Assembly: GCF_021390195.1 (NCBI RefSeq)
Contig: NZ_CP090003.1
Coordinates: forward strand, 670,001-734,000
Length of the DNA stretch: 64,000 nucleotides
Direction of reading: 5' to 3'
DNA from: Flagellimonas sp. CMM7
GTDB lineage: Bacteria > Bacteroidota > Bacteroidia > Flavobacteriales > Flavobacteriaceae
The position numbers and the translations under genes were made by a program. Positions 1 to 8,259 of the stretch are shown piece after piece (the first letter of the stretch is position 1; the number at the start of each line of letters is the position of its first letter). Below the pieces are notes generated by a model that was given only the letters and a program-made list of their open reading frames with translations, was not told the origin of the DNA and ran no database searches.

Positions 1-19
1 AATATCTTGGTAAAGGACT

Positions 20-214
20 TTAAATTTCTTCTTGGTCTCTTAGTCCTTGTATATATTCAGCTTTTTGTATTTCGGCTCTTCGCTTTACTGAAGGCTTAGT
101 AAACTGTTGCCTTTTTCTCAACTGACGCATAGTGCCGGTCTTATCAAACTTACGCTTGAAACGCTTTAAAGCTCTATCGATGTTTTCTCCTTCTTTTACT
201 GGTATAATTAACAT
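20..214 (-). CDS. rpsU: 30S ribosomal protein bS21
   Basis: This is small-subunit ribosomal protein bS21. The 64-residue product is very basic, begins MLIIPVKEGENIDRALKRFK and has the family's usual length. The bS21 protein sits near the 3' end of 16S rRNA, where the anti-Shine-Dalgarno lies. The ATG is preceded by an unusually strong AGGAGG nine bases upstream, which fixes the start. Flavobacterial genes generally lack such sequences. It has its own promoter candidates about 60 bases upstream and a small hairpin in the 5' leader. It lies downstream of an acyl-CoA dehydrogenase gene on the same strand. Identification is very secure. Confidence 0.97.
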   Translation of the reverse strand: MLIIPVKEGENIDRALKRFKRKFDKTGTMRQLRKRQQFTKPSVKRRAEIQKAEYIQGLRDQEEI

Positions 215-220
215 TGGCTA

Positions 221-233
221 CAACCTCCTCTCT
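221..233 (-). promoter_or_regulatory. strong Shine-Dalgarno of rpsU
   Basis: On the minus strand the rpsU leader reads AGAGAGGAGGTTG, with the AGGAGG core at 224-229 and the ATG at 214. I see no comparable site in front of the other genes here. In Flavobacteriia bS21 helps occlude the anti-Shine-Dalgarno, so ribosomes lacking bS21 translate rpsU preferentially. That published autoregulation logic fits this site. Confidence 0.85.
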
Positions 234-245
234 TTAAAATGATAT

Positions 246-280
246 CCCATTGTCTATGGGGCTGCAAATATACAAATGTA
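246..280 (-). promoter_or_regulatory. rpsU promoter -7 elements and 5' hairpin
   Basis: Two overlapping Bacteroidota -7 matches lie on the minus strand, TACATTTG (273-280) and TATATTTG (265-272). Between them and rpsU is a perfect five-base stem, CCCAT at 246-250 pairing with ATGGG at 256-260, which would sit near the 5' end of the mRNA. No clear -33 box is visible. The hairpin could stabilise the transcript or take part in autoregulation; that is inference. Confidence 0.5.
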
Positions 281-330
281 TTCTTTGCCTAAAAGATTTA
301 TTTAAAATATTTTTTGAAATAATTAAATCC

Positions 331-1500
331 CTAGTTACTTGGTGGACGGTAGTCTTTTTTATCAATTATTATTTTAGCAATTATCTCTCTTAGGATTTCA
401 GAGGTTCCTCCACCTATAGGGCCTAACCTACTATCTCTTAACATACGAGCCATAGGATAGTCCTCTATGTAACCATAACCGCCTAAAAACTGAAGACAGT
501 TGTAAATTACCTCATCCGCCATCTTAGTTGACTTGAGTTTTGATATGGTAGCTTCACGAACCACATATTCCCCCTTCTCCATTTTAGATACAACCATATA
601 ATTGTAGTGTTTGCACAAATCCATATCTGCATGTAAATCCACAAGACGATGGCGCAAGGCTTGGTACTGATCTATAGGCTTACCGAACGTTTGTCTTTCC
701 GACATATATTGAATGGCATAGTCCAAGGCCCATTCAGCCCTCGCATGGGCATTAATTGCCATAACCAATCGCTCTAATGCAAACGCCTCCATAATAAAGG
801 TGAATCCTTTTCCTTCCTCACCCATTAAGTTTGCAGCTGGAACCTCAACATTATCAAATGCCAACTCTGCCGTGTCAGACGCTCTCCAACCCAGCTTATT
901 CAACTTACTTGAAGAAACACCGGGGCTTTCTAAATCTACTATAAATATACTGATGCCTTTATTTCCTGCTGTTGGGTCAGTTTTAGCAGCTAAAATGATA
1001 TAATCCCCATAAACACCATTTGTGATAAAGGTCTTTGACCCATTTATTACATATGAATCCCCTTTGCGCGTAGCGGTAGTTCTCATACCAGCAACATCAC
1101 TTCCACCAAAAGGTTCTGTAACCCCCAAACAACCTACTTTATCACCAAGTACACTTGGAATCAAATATTTCTTCTTTTGTGCTTCGTTCCCATTTTTGTT
1201 TAAATGGGTCATTGCCAAATACACATGTGCCCAAATAGCTGCGGCAAAACCTCCAGAATTTATCTTTTGTAATTCTTCAAGTAAGATTACGGTATAGAAA
1301 AGGTCAAGACCCAGCCCTTCTTCGGTTTCTGGTGTTGCCAGGCCAAAGTAGCCCATGTCCCCAAATTTTTTCCAAATAAAGCGGTCTATTGTACCGGTTT
1401 CTTCCCATTTTTCTATATGTGGGACTACATCTTTTTGTAGAAAATCTTTTAGACTTTCTCTAAAAAGTTGATGTTCTTCAGTGAAGTACATACTGTTCAT
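331..1500 (-). CDS. acyl-CoA dehydrogenase
   Basis: This is an FAD-dependent acyl-CoA dehydrogenase that makes the alpha-beta double bond in acyl-CoA during fatty-acid or branched-chain amino-acid breakdown, passing electrons to ETF. The 389 residues match the family length. The substrate/FAD-contact region GCLGVTEPFGGSDV is near residue 123 and the C-terminal signature FLGGYGYIEDYPMARMLRD near 340. The medium-chain YEGT glutamate is absent (IGGGTSE instead). A glutamate at about residue 243 in ALERLV aligns with the catalytic base of isovaleryl- and long-chain enzymes, so the substrate is probably branched or long-chain. It follows the helix-hairpin-helix gene by 10 bases. Confidence 0.93.
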   Translation of the reverse strand: MNSMYFTEEHQLFRESLKDFLQKDVVPHIEKWEETGTIDRFIWKKFGDMGYFGLATPETEEGLGLDLFYTVILLEELQKINSGGFAAAIWAHVYLAMTHLNKNGNEAQKKKYLIPSVLGDKVGCLGVTEPFGGSDVAGMRTTATRKGDSYVINGSKTFITNGVYGDYIILAAKTDPTAGNKGISIFIVDLESPGVSSSKLNKLGWRASDTAELAFDNVEVPAANLMGEEGKGFTFIMEAFALERLVMAINAHARAEWALDYAIQYMSERQTFGKPIDQYQALRHRLVDLHADMDLCKHYNYMVVSKMEKGEYVVREATISKLKSTKMADEVIYNCLQFLGGYGYIEDYPMARMLRDSRLGPIGGGTSEILREIIAKIIIDKKDYRPPSN

Positions 1501-1510
1501 GGCTATTTTT

Positions 1511-2377
1511 TTAAAGTGACAAATATAGCGTTATTCTATCTAGTTTTTCCGATGGAAAACCTTCAATGGTTGTCAATTCGTCAAAGGAATTAATTCTTCC
1601 GTTAACCTCCCTATACGCTACAATTTTATCCGCGACAACATAGGATATGTATACTAGTTGAGAGATTTGGGAAGCACTTGAAACATTAATATTGATTTTT
1701 TCTACTTTGGGTGATTGTATCACAACAAACTTATCAAGTACTTCTTTCGCAACATCAGGTTCCAACCCGTAAACATCATTCAATTGCTCGTTGATTACAA
1801 ATCCGCCCAATCGATCTCTAAATTTCACTATACGCGCTGATAACTTATCCCCTATTCCTCTAATCGTTTTCAAATCGGTTGCTGTAGCCAAATTTATATC
1901 GCTGACTTTGTCAACTTTCTTTTCTTTGGATATGCCATTAGATTTACCTTTAACAAATCTTGGTTTATTTTTTTGAGTCCATTCGGGAAATTTAAAATAC
2001 GGTGACATCGTCTTTAAAAGTGAATCAGATACTTTTGTCACCATCTGAAAATCATCAACAGAATTGATGAATTTTCTCTGTTTTCTATAGGCAAACAATC
2101 TATCTAACTCCTCTAGGGACATCCCCAAGGCATAGCCTTTGTAATCTGTAATATAATTTGGGTTGAAAGGAAAGATCTTTACTGAATCTTTTTTTAATGC
2201 TAACAATCTTAAGCTATCCAATTTGGATTCCGCCATCATATTTATGCTAATCTTGGATGGCTTGCTGGAAGGATTCGTCTTTACATAAAAATAGATTCCT
2301 TGTAAGATGATTACAATAAGGAGTAAAAAGAAAATCCCACTTCGTTCTTGTTTGTTGACCTTAAAGTGGGATTTCAT
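1511..2377 (-). CDS. helix-hairpin-helix (ComEA-like) membrane-anchored protein
   Basis: The 288-residue protein has a short basic N-terminus, one transmembrane segment at about residues 15-32 and several helix-hairpin-helix motifs. The clearest reads LKTIRGIGDKLSARIVKFRD, around residue 170. Further copies lie near residues 85-125 and at the C-terminus (SFDELTTIEGFPSEKLDRI). The family resembles ComEA, the DNA-binding protein of competence, and is common in Bacteroidota; function here is not proven. It sits between the AGCS transporter (18 bases upstream) and the acyl-CoA dehydrogenase (10 bases downstream), probably in one transcript. Confidence 0.82.
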   Translation of the reverse strand: MKSHFKVNKQERSGIFFLLLIVIILQGIYFYVKTNPSSKPSKISINMMAESKLDSLRLLALKKDSVKIFPFNPNYITDYKGYALGMSLEELDRLFAYRKQRKFINSVDDFQMVTKVSDSLLKTMSPYFKFPEWTQKNKPRFVKGKSNGISKEKKVDKVSDINLATATDLKTIRGIGDKLSARIVKFRDRLGGFVINEQLNDVYGLEPDVAKEVLDKFVVIQSPKVEKININVSSASQISQLVYISYVVADKIVAYREVNGRINSFDELTTIEGFPSEKLDRITLYLSL

Positions 2378-2395
2378 ATACTTAAACGTGCTAAC

Positions 2396-4003
2396 TTATT
2401 TTGATGCTTTTATTGCATCCATATAACGAGCAAGTTGTTTCTTCACAACTGGAAACAAGAAGTATAATCCAACCATATTTGGGAATACCATGGCAAATAT
2501 CATAGCATCTGAAAAAGCCCAGATAGAATCCATACTAGCCGCTGCACCTATTATAACGAAAATGCAAAAAAGGAACTTATAGACTAAATCCATTTTTTTG
2601 CCTCTTCCAAAAAGGAATTTCCAAGATTGAAGACCATAGTAAGACCATGAAATCATAGTTGATACCGCAAATAGAACTACGGCAACAGTCAAGAATACAT
2701 TGGAGTAAGGAATATATTCTGCAAACGCTTTAGAAGTGATACCTGCACCCTCATAAGGCATGCCATCAATCATTACAACACCAGACCCATCTCCTCCATA
2801 GTCAAAAACACCTCCAAAGTTGAAAATTATTATTACCAAAGCTGTCATTGTACAAATTACAACGGTATCAATAAAAGGTTCCAACAAAGCAACCAAACCT
2901 TCAGATGCCGAATATTTGGTCTTTACCGCAGAGTGAGCAATGGAAGCAGAACCTGCACCGGCTTCGTTTGAAAAAGCAGCACGTCTAAAGCCAACTAACA
3001 AGACTCCTATTATACCACCAACTCCTATGGCGGTAGGGTTGAACGCTTCACTAATTATTAATGAAATAGCATCATCAATCAAACTAAAGTTTCCGAAAAT
3101 AATATACAAACAGGCAAGTATATAAAGTAGTGCCATAAACGGAACAACTTTTTCCGTTACGGACGCTATCCTTTTAATTCCGCCAATAATAATCACACCA
3201 ACAACGATTGCCAAAATCAAACCTATTATAGCTCCAGCGCTTGTACTCTCCAATCCCATCAACTCTTTTACAACAATAGTAGCTTGATTTGACTGTGCGG
3301 CGTTTCCACCACCAAAAGAACCCCCAATACAAAATATGGCAAACAAAGCTGCGGCAACTTTACCAAGGGTTTTAAAGCCACGTTCTTTAAGTCCTTTACT
3401 TATATAATACATGGGACCACCATAAACCGTCCCGTTTTCATCAACATCTCTATATTGAACTCCCAAAGTACATTCCACGAACTTGGTAGACATTCCCAAC
3501 AAACCACAGATAATCATCCAAAAAGTAGCTCCAGGCCCTCCCAAGGCAATAGCTAAGGCAACACCTGCAATATTACCATTACCAACTGTACCGGAAACAG
3601 CAGTGGCCAATGCTTGAAAATGACTTACTTCACCTTCATGACTCTCATCTCTAATTGTATCTGGCAAATCCCCATCTACTATATTGACTTCAGCCTTTTC
3701 AACCCCATGACCTTCTTCTCCTTCCAATTCATCATATTTACCTCTAACAACATTTATGGCTGTCCAAAAGTGTCTAATATTTGGAAATCCGAAATAAAGC
3801 GTAAAAAACAGGGCACTACCTACTAATAGAATCAGTACAAAAGGCGTCCCCATAATTTCAAAGAAAATCACAGTATTAAAGAAGTCAGAAACGGGAGCAA
3901 ATGCTTGGTCTATTTTTTTATCCAAGCCAATCTCTGCTGTTTCTTGTGCAAAGGAAAATACTGGAATCAACATTGAGATAATCGCAAGAAGTCTATACTT
4001 CAT
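2396..4003 (-). CDS. AGCS family sodium:alanine (amino acid) symporter
   Basis: This inner-membrane transporter imports alanine, glycine or related amino acids with sodium. The family signatures are clear: SGTVGNGNIAGVALAIALGG near residue 136 and FSNEAGAGSASIAHSA near residue 343, spread over about ten hydrophobic helices. The 535 residues are longer than classical AGCS proteins. There is a signal-like N-terminus (FSFAQ) and an acidic insert at about residues 90-125. Both features are common in Bacteroidota members. A possible -7 element, TAAATTTG on the minus strand at 4070-4077, lies about 65 bases upstream. Confidence 0.92.
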   Translation of the reverse strand: MKYRLLAIISMLIPVFSFAQETAEIGLDKKIDQAFAPVSDFFNTVIFFEIMGTPFVLILLVGSALFFTLYFGFPNIRHFWTAINVVRGKYDELEGEEGHGVEKAEVNIVDGDLPDTIRDESHEGEVSHFQALATAVSGTVGNGNIAGVALAIALGGPGATFWMIICGLLGMSTKFVECTLGVQYRDVDENGTVYGGPMYYISKGLKERGFKTLGKVAAALFAIFCIGGSFGGGNAAQSNQATIVVKELMGLESTSAGAIIGLILAIVVGVIIIGGIKRIASVTEKVVPFMALLYILACLYIIFGNFSLIDDAISLIISEAFNPTAIGVGGIIGVLLVGFRRAAFSNEAGAGSASIAHSAVKTKYSASEGLVALLEPFIDTVVICTMTALVIIIFNFGGVFDYGGDGSGVVMIDGMPYEGAGITSKAFAEYIPYSNVFLTVAVVLFAVSTMISWSYYGLQSWKFLFGRGKKMDLVYKFLFCIFVIIGAAASMDSIWAFSDAMIFAMVFPNMVGLYFLFPVVKKQLARYMDAIKASK

Positions 4004-4089
4004 AATATGTTATTTGGTTATGTTATTTTGATGTATAGGGGGCAATATCATAAAAAAATTCAACGGAATCAAATTTAAAGGTTGTTAAA

Positions 4090-5097
4090 CTATCCAATCT
4101 GAAACATTTCATTAAGCTTTCTAATTTGCTCTGGTCTCCCTAAAACTATGACTTTACCTTTGGGTTGTAGCACTAAATCCGCCTCTGGGTTAATAATATA
4201 ATTTCCATCTGGTTCAATATAGCCTATTATCGTGCATCCTGTTTTTCTTCTTAAATCCAAATCGCGTAGCGAATTACAGTCTATTTGATCGGTAAAATCT
4301 TCGATTTCAACTTCCTCCAAGTTTGTGGTATGTTCACCTTCCATGGAGAGTTTGTCCATAAAGGTTATCAAATCTGGCATTACCACAAGTGATGCCATAT
4401 GATCTCCTCCTATTTTATCTGGCATAATCACTTTATTGGCACCTGCCAATCGTAATTTTGCTTGTGAGGTAATTTGTGATGCCCTACTGATAATAAAAAG
4501 ATTCTTGTTCAGTTGACGGGCGGAAAGAACGATGAACAAATTTGCAGCATCATCTGGTAAAGCAGTAATTAGGTATTGTGCCCGTTCAATTCCAGCAGCA
4601 TAAAGAATCTCGTCTTCATTGGCGTCTCCTTCTATAAAAAGGGCATCATCTTCGTGGTGTTCTACCACCTCTTTGTCTCTTTCAATTACAACAAAAGGTC
4701 TTTTGTACTCTTTTAATCTTTCCGCAGCTTGCATTCCATTTCTTCCATATCCGCAAACAACTACATGATTGGATAAACTATCTATTCTTTTTTTCACTTT
4801 TTTCTTTTTTAATATCTGAAGCGAATTTCTTCCTAACAAGTATTCCGTAATTACGGATAAGGCAAAACCAAAGATAAAAACACTGGTAACGATTAAAAAT
4901 ACAGTAAAAACTTTTGCATTGGCATCCAGGGGCCTCACTTCAGAAAAGCCCACCGTGGTAACTGTAATAATGGTCATGTAAATTGCCTCAACCCATGAAA
5001 ACCCAGATATAGTTTTATATCCAATTACACCAAACAACAATACCAGCAGCATTAAAGAAAATGCCCATACTATTTTAGAACGCAATAATTTTATCAT
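4090..5097 (-). CDS. potassium channel with RCK/TrkA-N and TrkA-C domains
   Basis: This is a two-helix potassium channel of the Kch/MthK type. Transmembrane segments lie at about residues 9-27 and 60-85, with a pore loop reading MTIITVTTVGFSEV, where TVGF replaces the more usual TVGYG filter. A Rossmann-fold RCK domain begins at VVVCGYGRNGMQA (about residue 113) and a TrkA-C domain occupies roughly the last 85 residues, so channel opening is probably ligand-gated. It starts two bases after the PspC gene in an apparent DUF2851-PspC-channel operon. The ion selectivity is family-based inference. Confidence 0.88.
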   Translation of the reverse strand: MIKLLRSKIVWAFSLMLLVLLFGVIGYKTISGFSWVEAIYMTIITVTTVGFSEVRPLDANAKVFTVFLIVTSVFIFGFALSVITEYLLGRNSLQILKKKKVKKRIDSLSNHVVVCGYGRNGMQAAERLKEYKRPFVVIERDKEVVEHHEDDALFIEGDANEDEILYAAGIERAQYLITALPDDAANLFIVLSARQLNKNLFIISRASQITSQAKLRLAGANKVIMPDKIGGDHMASLVVMPDLITFMDKLSMEGEHTTNLEEVEIEDFTDQIDCNSLRDLDLRRKTGCTIIGYIEPDGNYIINPEADLVLQPKGKVIVLGRPEQIRKLNEMFQIG

Positions 5098-5099
5098 AA

Positions 5100-5327
5100 T
5101 TAGAGGTCAAATACTGAAGTTCTTTTGGTGTACACAAGATCTTTGATTCGCAGCCAAAACGCCATAAAAAGATAAAGGGCAAAACCAAAGCCCAAAGTGG
5201 CAAACGTTAAATATATGAAGGTAGTCCTAACCACTCTAGCTCTAATACCCAAACGCTCAGCGATACGTCTGCAGACTTCAAAGCCCCTTTTTTGGAAGTA
5301 ATAGAGTGTATTGTAAAACAAACTCAT
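5100..5327 (-). CDS. PspC domain protein
   Basis: This 75-residue protein carries a PspC-type domain: a cytoplasmic helical N-terminus (RRIAERLGIRARVVRTTFIY) followed by a hydrophobic segment at about residues 37-58. PspC proteins act in envelope-stress sensing in proteobacteria; short stand-alone versions are frequent in Flavobacteriia and their role is not established. It lies eight bases after DUF2851 and two bases before the potassium channel, so the three are probably co-transcribed. Confidence 0.8.
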   Translation of the reverse strand: MSLFYNTLYYFQKRGFEVCRRIAERLGIRARVVRTTFIYLTFATLGFGFALYLFMAFWLRIKDLVYTKRTSVFDL

Positions 5328-5335
5328 GTTTAAAA

Positions 5336-6616
5336 TTATGTATTTCTATTCAATAAATGCGCTCCTAAATTACACTGTAAGCATTTATTTTTTGAACAAT
5401 AGTTATTGTACAATTGAATTTTGGCTTGACTTTGCAAAGCATTTTTAGTTTTAACACCAAGATTTTCGAAACCAGCAACTATTGAGTTTTCTTCTTTACT
5501 TATTTGCGAAATGAACGAAATTAAATTTTCATTCCAATCCTTTCCCAAGTGTTTGGCGTAGCAAAATTTAACAGGAACAATAGTGTTGATCACGAGCAAA
5601 TCTACAAAACGTTTTGAAAGCTTCTTTTTACTTTTCTTGGAAACTTTACCAAAAGTAAAATGATCGTTCCAATATGAACTTGCAGATGTTTCAAAAACGG
5701 TATACATCTCTTCCAGCTTGTCTATTTCCATTAGTTTTGAAAACAAGTTTTGGTGCTTTCCATATAAATTGGCCAATTGCGACAAGCGAACAGTAGGAAA
5801 GTTTGATGGTCGCAAACCAAAAAATTCAGGTTTTTCAGAAGTAATGGATAACTCAAATTTTTTAAAAAGAAACTCATGTTCCTTTTTTAATTGCAGAAAG
5901 TACGTGTCTTTACAATCCTTTTTTTCTAATAATCCAAAATAACCGAACAGCAGACTTTCTATCTGATCTATACTGCTTCTCGTTTTGCGAATAATGGAAA
6001 AATCAAGATTTTTGGCTTTTTCCAAAAAGAACTCCCCATTTACTTTAGAACCAAAATTCTTCATTAACAGTATAAAAAGAACATTCTCCCAATCATTCTT
6101 TGACTTTTTGAGAAGCTCAAAGATTAAACTGGATTTCTGTTCTAAACGTTCAATGTAAAGTCTATCCAGCCAATTCTGAAGTAAAAAATCATCAATCGTG
6201 TTAAGGTCTTTTTCACAATTAATAAAGGATGATTTTGAATGCTTAAAAAGATCTTGGTGCCTTTCCAAAAGTTTGGAAGGGATATAATCTTTTAATACCA
6301 AGGTAGGAATGGTAGTGCCGTCTTTTCTAAAAACATGCATGTCATCCTCCCAAACCACATGCAATATTACATTATTGTAGTTGTCATCTTTTTCGTGATG
6401 ATGGGCATACCAATCAGATGATTTAAGATGTATCTCTATGTTGCCAGCCCATGTTTGTCCATCAATCTCAATTACTGCATTGAAAAAATCGGGACCTGAA
6501 AACTGGTTCAAGGTTCCGGTATTCTTGATTTTTACTGATTCGTTGGTGGAGGTAACAAGTTGTTTTCTTTGGAACTTATGATGCTTCCAAATAAAATGAA
6601 GTAGGTCTTCTCGCAT
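5336..6616 (-). CDS. DUF2851 family protein
   Basis: The 426-residue soluble protein belongs to the DUF2851 family of Bacteroidota. Recognisable features are the N-terminus MREDLLHFIWKHHKF, the stretch FSGPDFFNAVIEIDGQTWAGNIEIH near residue 40, a histidine-rich HHHEKD motif near residue 72, and a C-terminal cysteine cluster (YCSKNKCLQCNLG). The cysteines suggest metal binding. No function is known to me. It is the first gene of the DUF2851-PspC-channel operon. Confidence 0.85.
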   Translation of the reverse strand: MREDLLHFIWKHHKFQRKQLVTSTNESVKIKNTGTLNQFSGPDFFNAVIEIDGQTWAGNIEIHLKSSDWYAHHHEKDDNYNNVILHVVWEDDMHVFRKDGTTIPTLVLKDYIPSKLLERHQDLFKHSKSSFINCEKDLNTIDDFLLQNWLDRLYIERLEQKSSLIFELLKKSKNDWENVLFILLMKNFGSKVNGEFFLEKAKNLDFSIIRKTRSSIDQIESLLFGYFGLLEKKDCKDTYFLQLKKEHEFLFKKFELSITSEKPEFFGLRPSNFPTVRLSQLANLYGKHQNLFSKLMEIDKLEEMYTVFETSASSYWNDHFTFGKVSKKSKKKLSKRFVDLLVINTIVPVKFCYAKHLGKDWNENLISFISQISKEENSIVAGFENLGVKTKNALQSQAKIQLYNNYCSKNKCLQCNLGAHLLNRNT

Positions 6617-6905
6617 GATTTGGGGAAAGTTTATGACCCCAAATTATAACATTGTAAGAGTGGGGTATTCTTCAACAAATCAATTCAAAGTCATCATTCA
6701 CAATTTGAAAAGTAGCCGTTGTGAATGAGATTTCCAAGAGAAACATTTTTTTTTGTAGTTTGGCAGCTCCTCATATTAACATTGTTGCATTTCTCAATTA
6801 GAACCTCTTTTCCAGTGAGATGCGATTAATGTTCAGCTTTAAAAAGTATGCTATTTAGTGGCATATTATTTCAACCCGCAATGAAATAGTAATTAAAGCG
6901 AAACA

Positions 6906-8180
6906 ATGAATTTTCCAATTATTCATTACATTAAAAAAATATTTTTTTTACTCTTCTTATATTTTCTAGTCTCTTGTAGCCCTTCAGAGGTAGTTGCTCA
7001 ACCAGTATTAAAGGAAGTGTATTTTCCGAAAGGTGTAAACACGACCTCAAGAACTATCTCCTTTCAAAACAAACAGATGTTCAAGCTAAGTGATATTGGT
7101 GTATATGCCAGTAACGAGTTTAATGGTGCACGTCTGAATGCTTTTGAAAAACTAAATGACAGCACAGTTGTCATATCAATCACTCCAGAAAATGAACCCA
7201 TTAACAACAGTGCGTATTATTCTTTTTTGATATGGTCAAAGGACAAAAAAGAGATTTACCTCAAGTTTGAGTATCCTTCCCAATACAAACATAGGTACGC
7301 TCCAAAGATAAAAAGGGTAGGCAACGGTTGGGAGCAATTAAAAGATGAAGATATCATAAAAGAGGGTAATGGTGCAATAGTAAGACTTGATATTGACAAA
7401 ACACCGATTTTGGTATCTGCCCAAGAATTATCAACATCAACAGATACAGAAAAATGGGTTAACTCACTTATAACAGGAAAAGAAGAATATGTAAGACTAT
7501 TATCTGCAGGAAAATCTAAATTTCTTAGAGACATCCCGGTCTTGGACATCTACAAGGGCACAAAGCATAAAAAGCCAATTGTAGTTTTAATGACACGCCA
7601 GCATCCTCCAGAAGTAACAGGTTTCTTTGCATACCAGTTTTTTTTGGAGACGATATTGAACAGATCAGAACTATCAAACATTTTTTTGGAGAACTACAGA
7701 GTTTTGGCATTCCCCATAGTGAATCCTGATGGGGTCGATTTGGGTAACTGGAGACATAATGGTGGGGGCATTGACCTCAACAGAGACTGGTCTACATATA
7801 ATCAACCAGAAATCAGAAATGTCGCAACCTTTATAACAAATACCCAAAACGGAAGTGATGGTAGAATTATGCTGGGATTGGATTTTCACTCCACCTATAA
7901 AGATGTGTTTTATACAAACAAAACGAGAACAAAAACGACAATGCCAAATTTTATCCCTGATTGGTTCAATGCTTTGGAGAATAACATACCGGGTTACATT
8001 GTTAACGAGAAAAGCAGTGATAGCAGGACACCAAACTCCAAAGGTTGGTTCCTTTACGGCCATAATGCCGTAGGTATTACTTATGAAATTGGGGACGCTA
8101 CACCAAGAAAGCAAATAGAACTCGTAGGAAAAGTTTCTGCAAAAGAAATGATGCGGATTTTAATGGAACAAATAGAATAA
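6906..8180 (+). CDS. M14 family zinc metallocarboxypeptidase, lipoprotein
   Basis: This is an exported M14 peptidase. A lipoprotein signal ends in LVSC around residue 24. The zinc site is visible as HPPE in TRQHPPEVTG (near residue 233) and HSTYKD (near residue 327), with the catalytic glutamate in GITYEIGD (near residue 393). The substrate-binding NRDW stretch is in GGGIDLNRDW. It likely trims peptides at the cell surface or in the periplasm. It lies 79 bases upstream of susC on the same strand, suggesting that it supplies ligand to that transporter. The 289-base gap upstream holds no gene I can support. Confidence 0.88.
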   Translation: MNFPIIHYIKKIFFLLFLYFLVSCSPSEVVAQPVLKEVYFPKGVNTTSRTISFQNKQMFKLSDIGVYASNEFNGARLNAFEKLNDSTVVISITPENEPINNSAYYSFLIWSKDKKEIYLKFEYPSQYKHRYAPKIKRVGNGWEQLKDEDIIKEGNGAIVRLDIDKTPILVSAQELSTSTDTEKWVNSLITGKEEYVRLLSAGKSKFLRDIPVLDIYKGTKHKKPIVVLMTRQHPPEVTGFFAYQFFLETILNRSELSNIFLENYRVLAFPIVNPDGVDLGNWRHNGGGIDLNRDWSTYNQPEIRNVATFITNTQNGSDGRIMLGLDFHSTYKDVFYTNKTRTKTTMPNFIPDWFNALENNIPGYIVNEKSSDSRTPNSKGWFLYGHNAVGITYEIGDATPRKQIELVGKVSAKEMMRILMEQIE

Positions 8181-8259
8181 ACAATCTGTATTAACCTAAT
8201 AACAATTCCTACTAAATCATACAAACCCATGACCCCAAAATCTAACCAAAACCTACTTT

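Noticed and set aside
7674..8114. A 146-codon frame opposite the M14 peptidase gene
   Set aside because: It is antisense to zinc-site and catalytic residues of a clear M14 enzyme, and its translation has no family resemblance.
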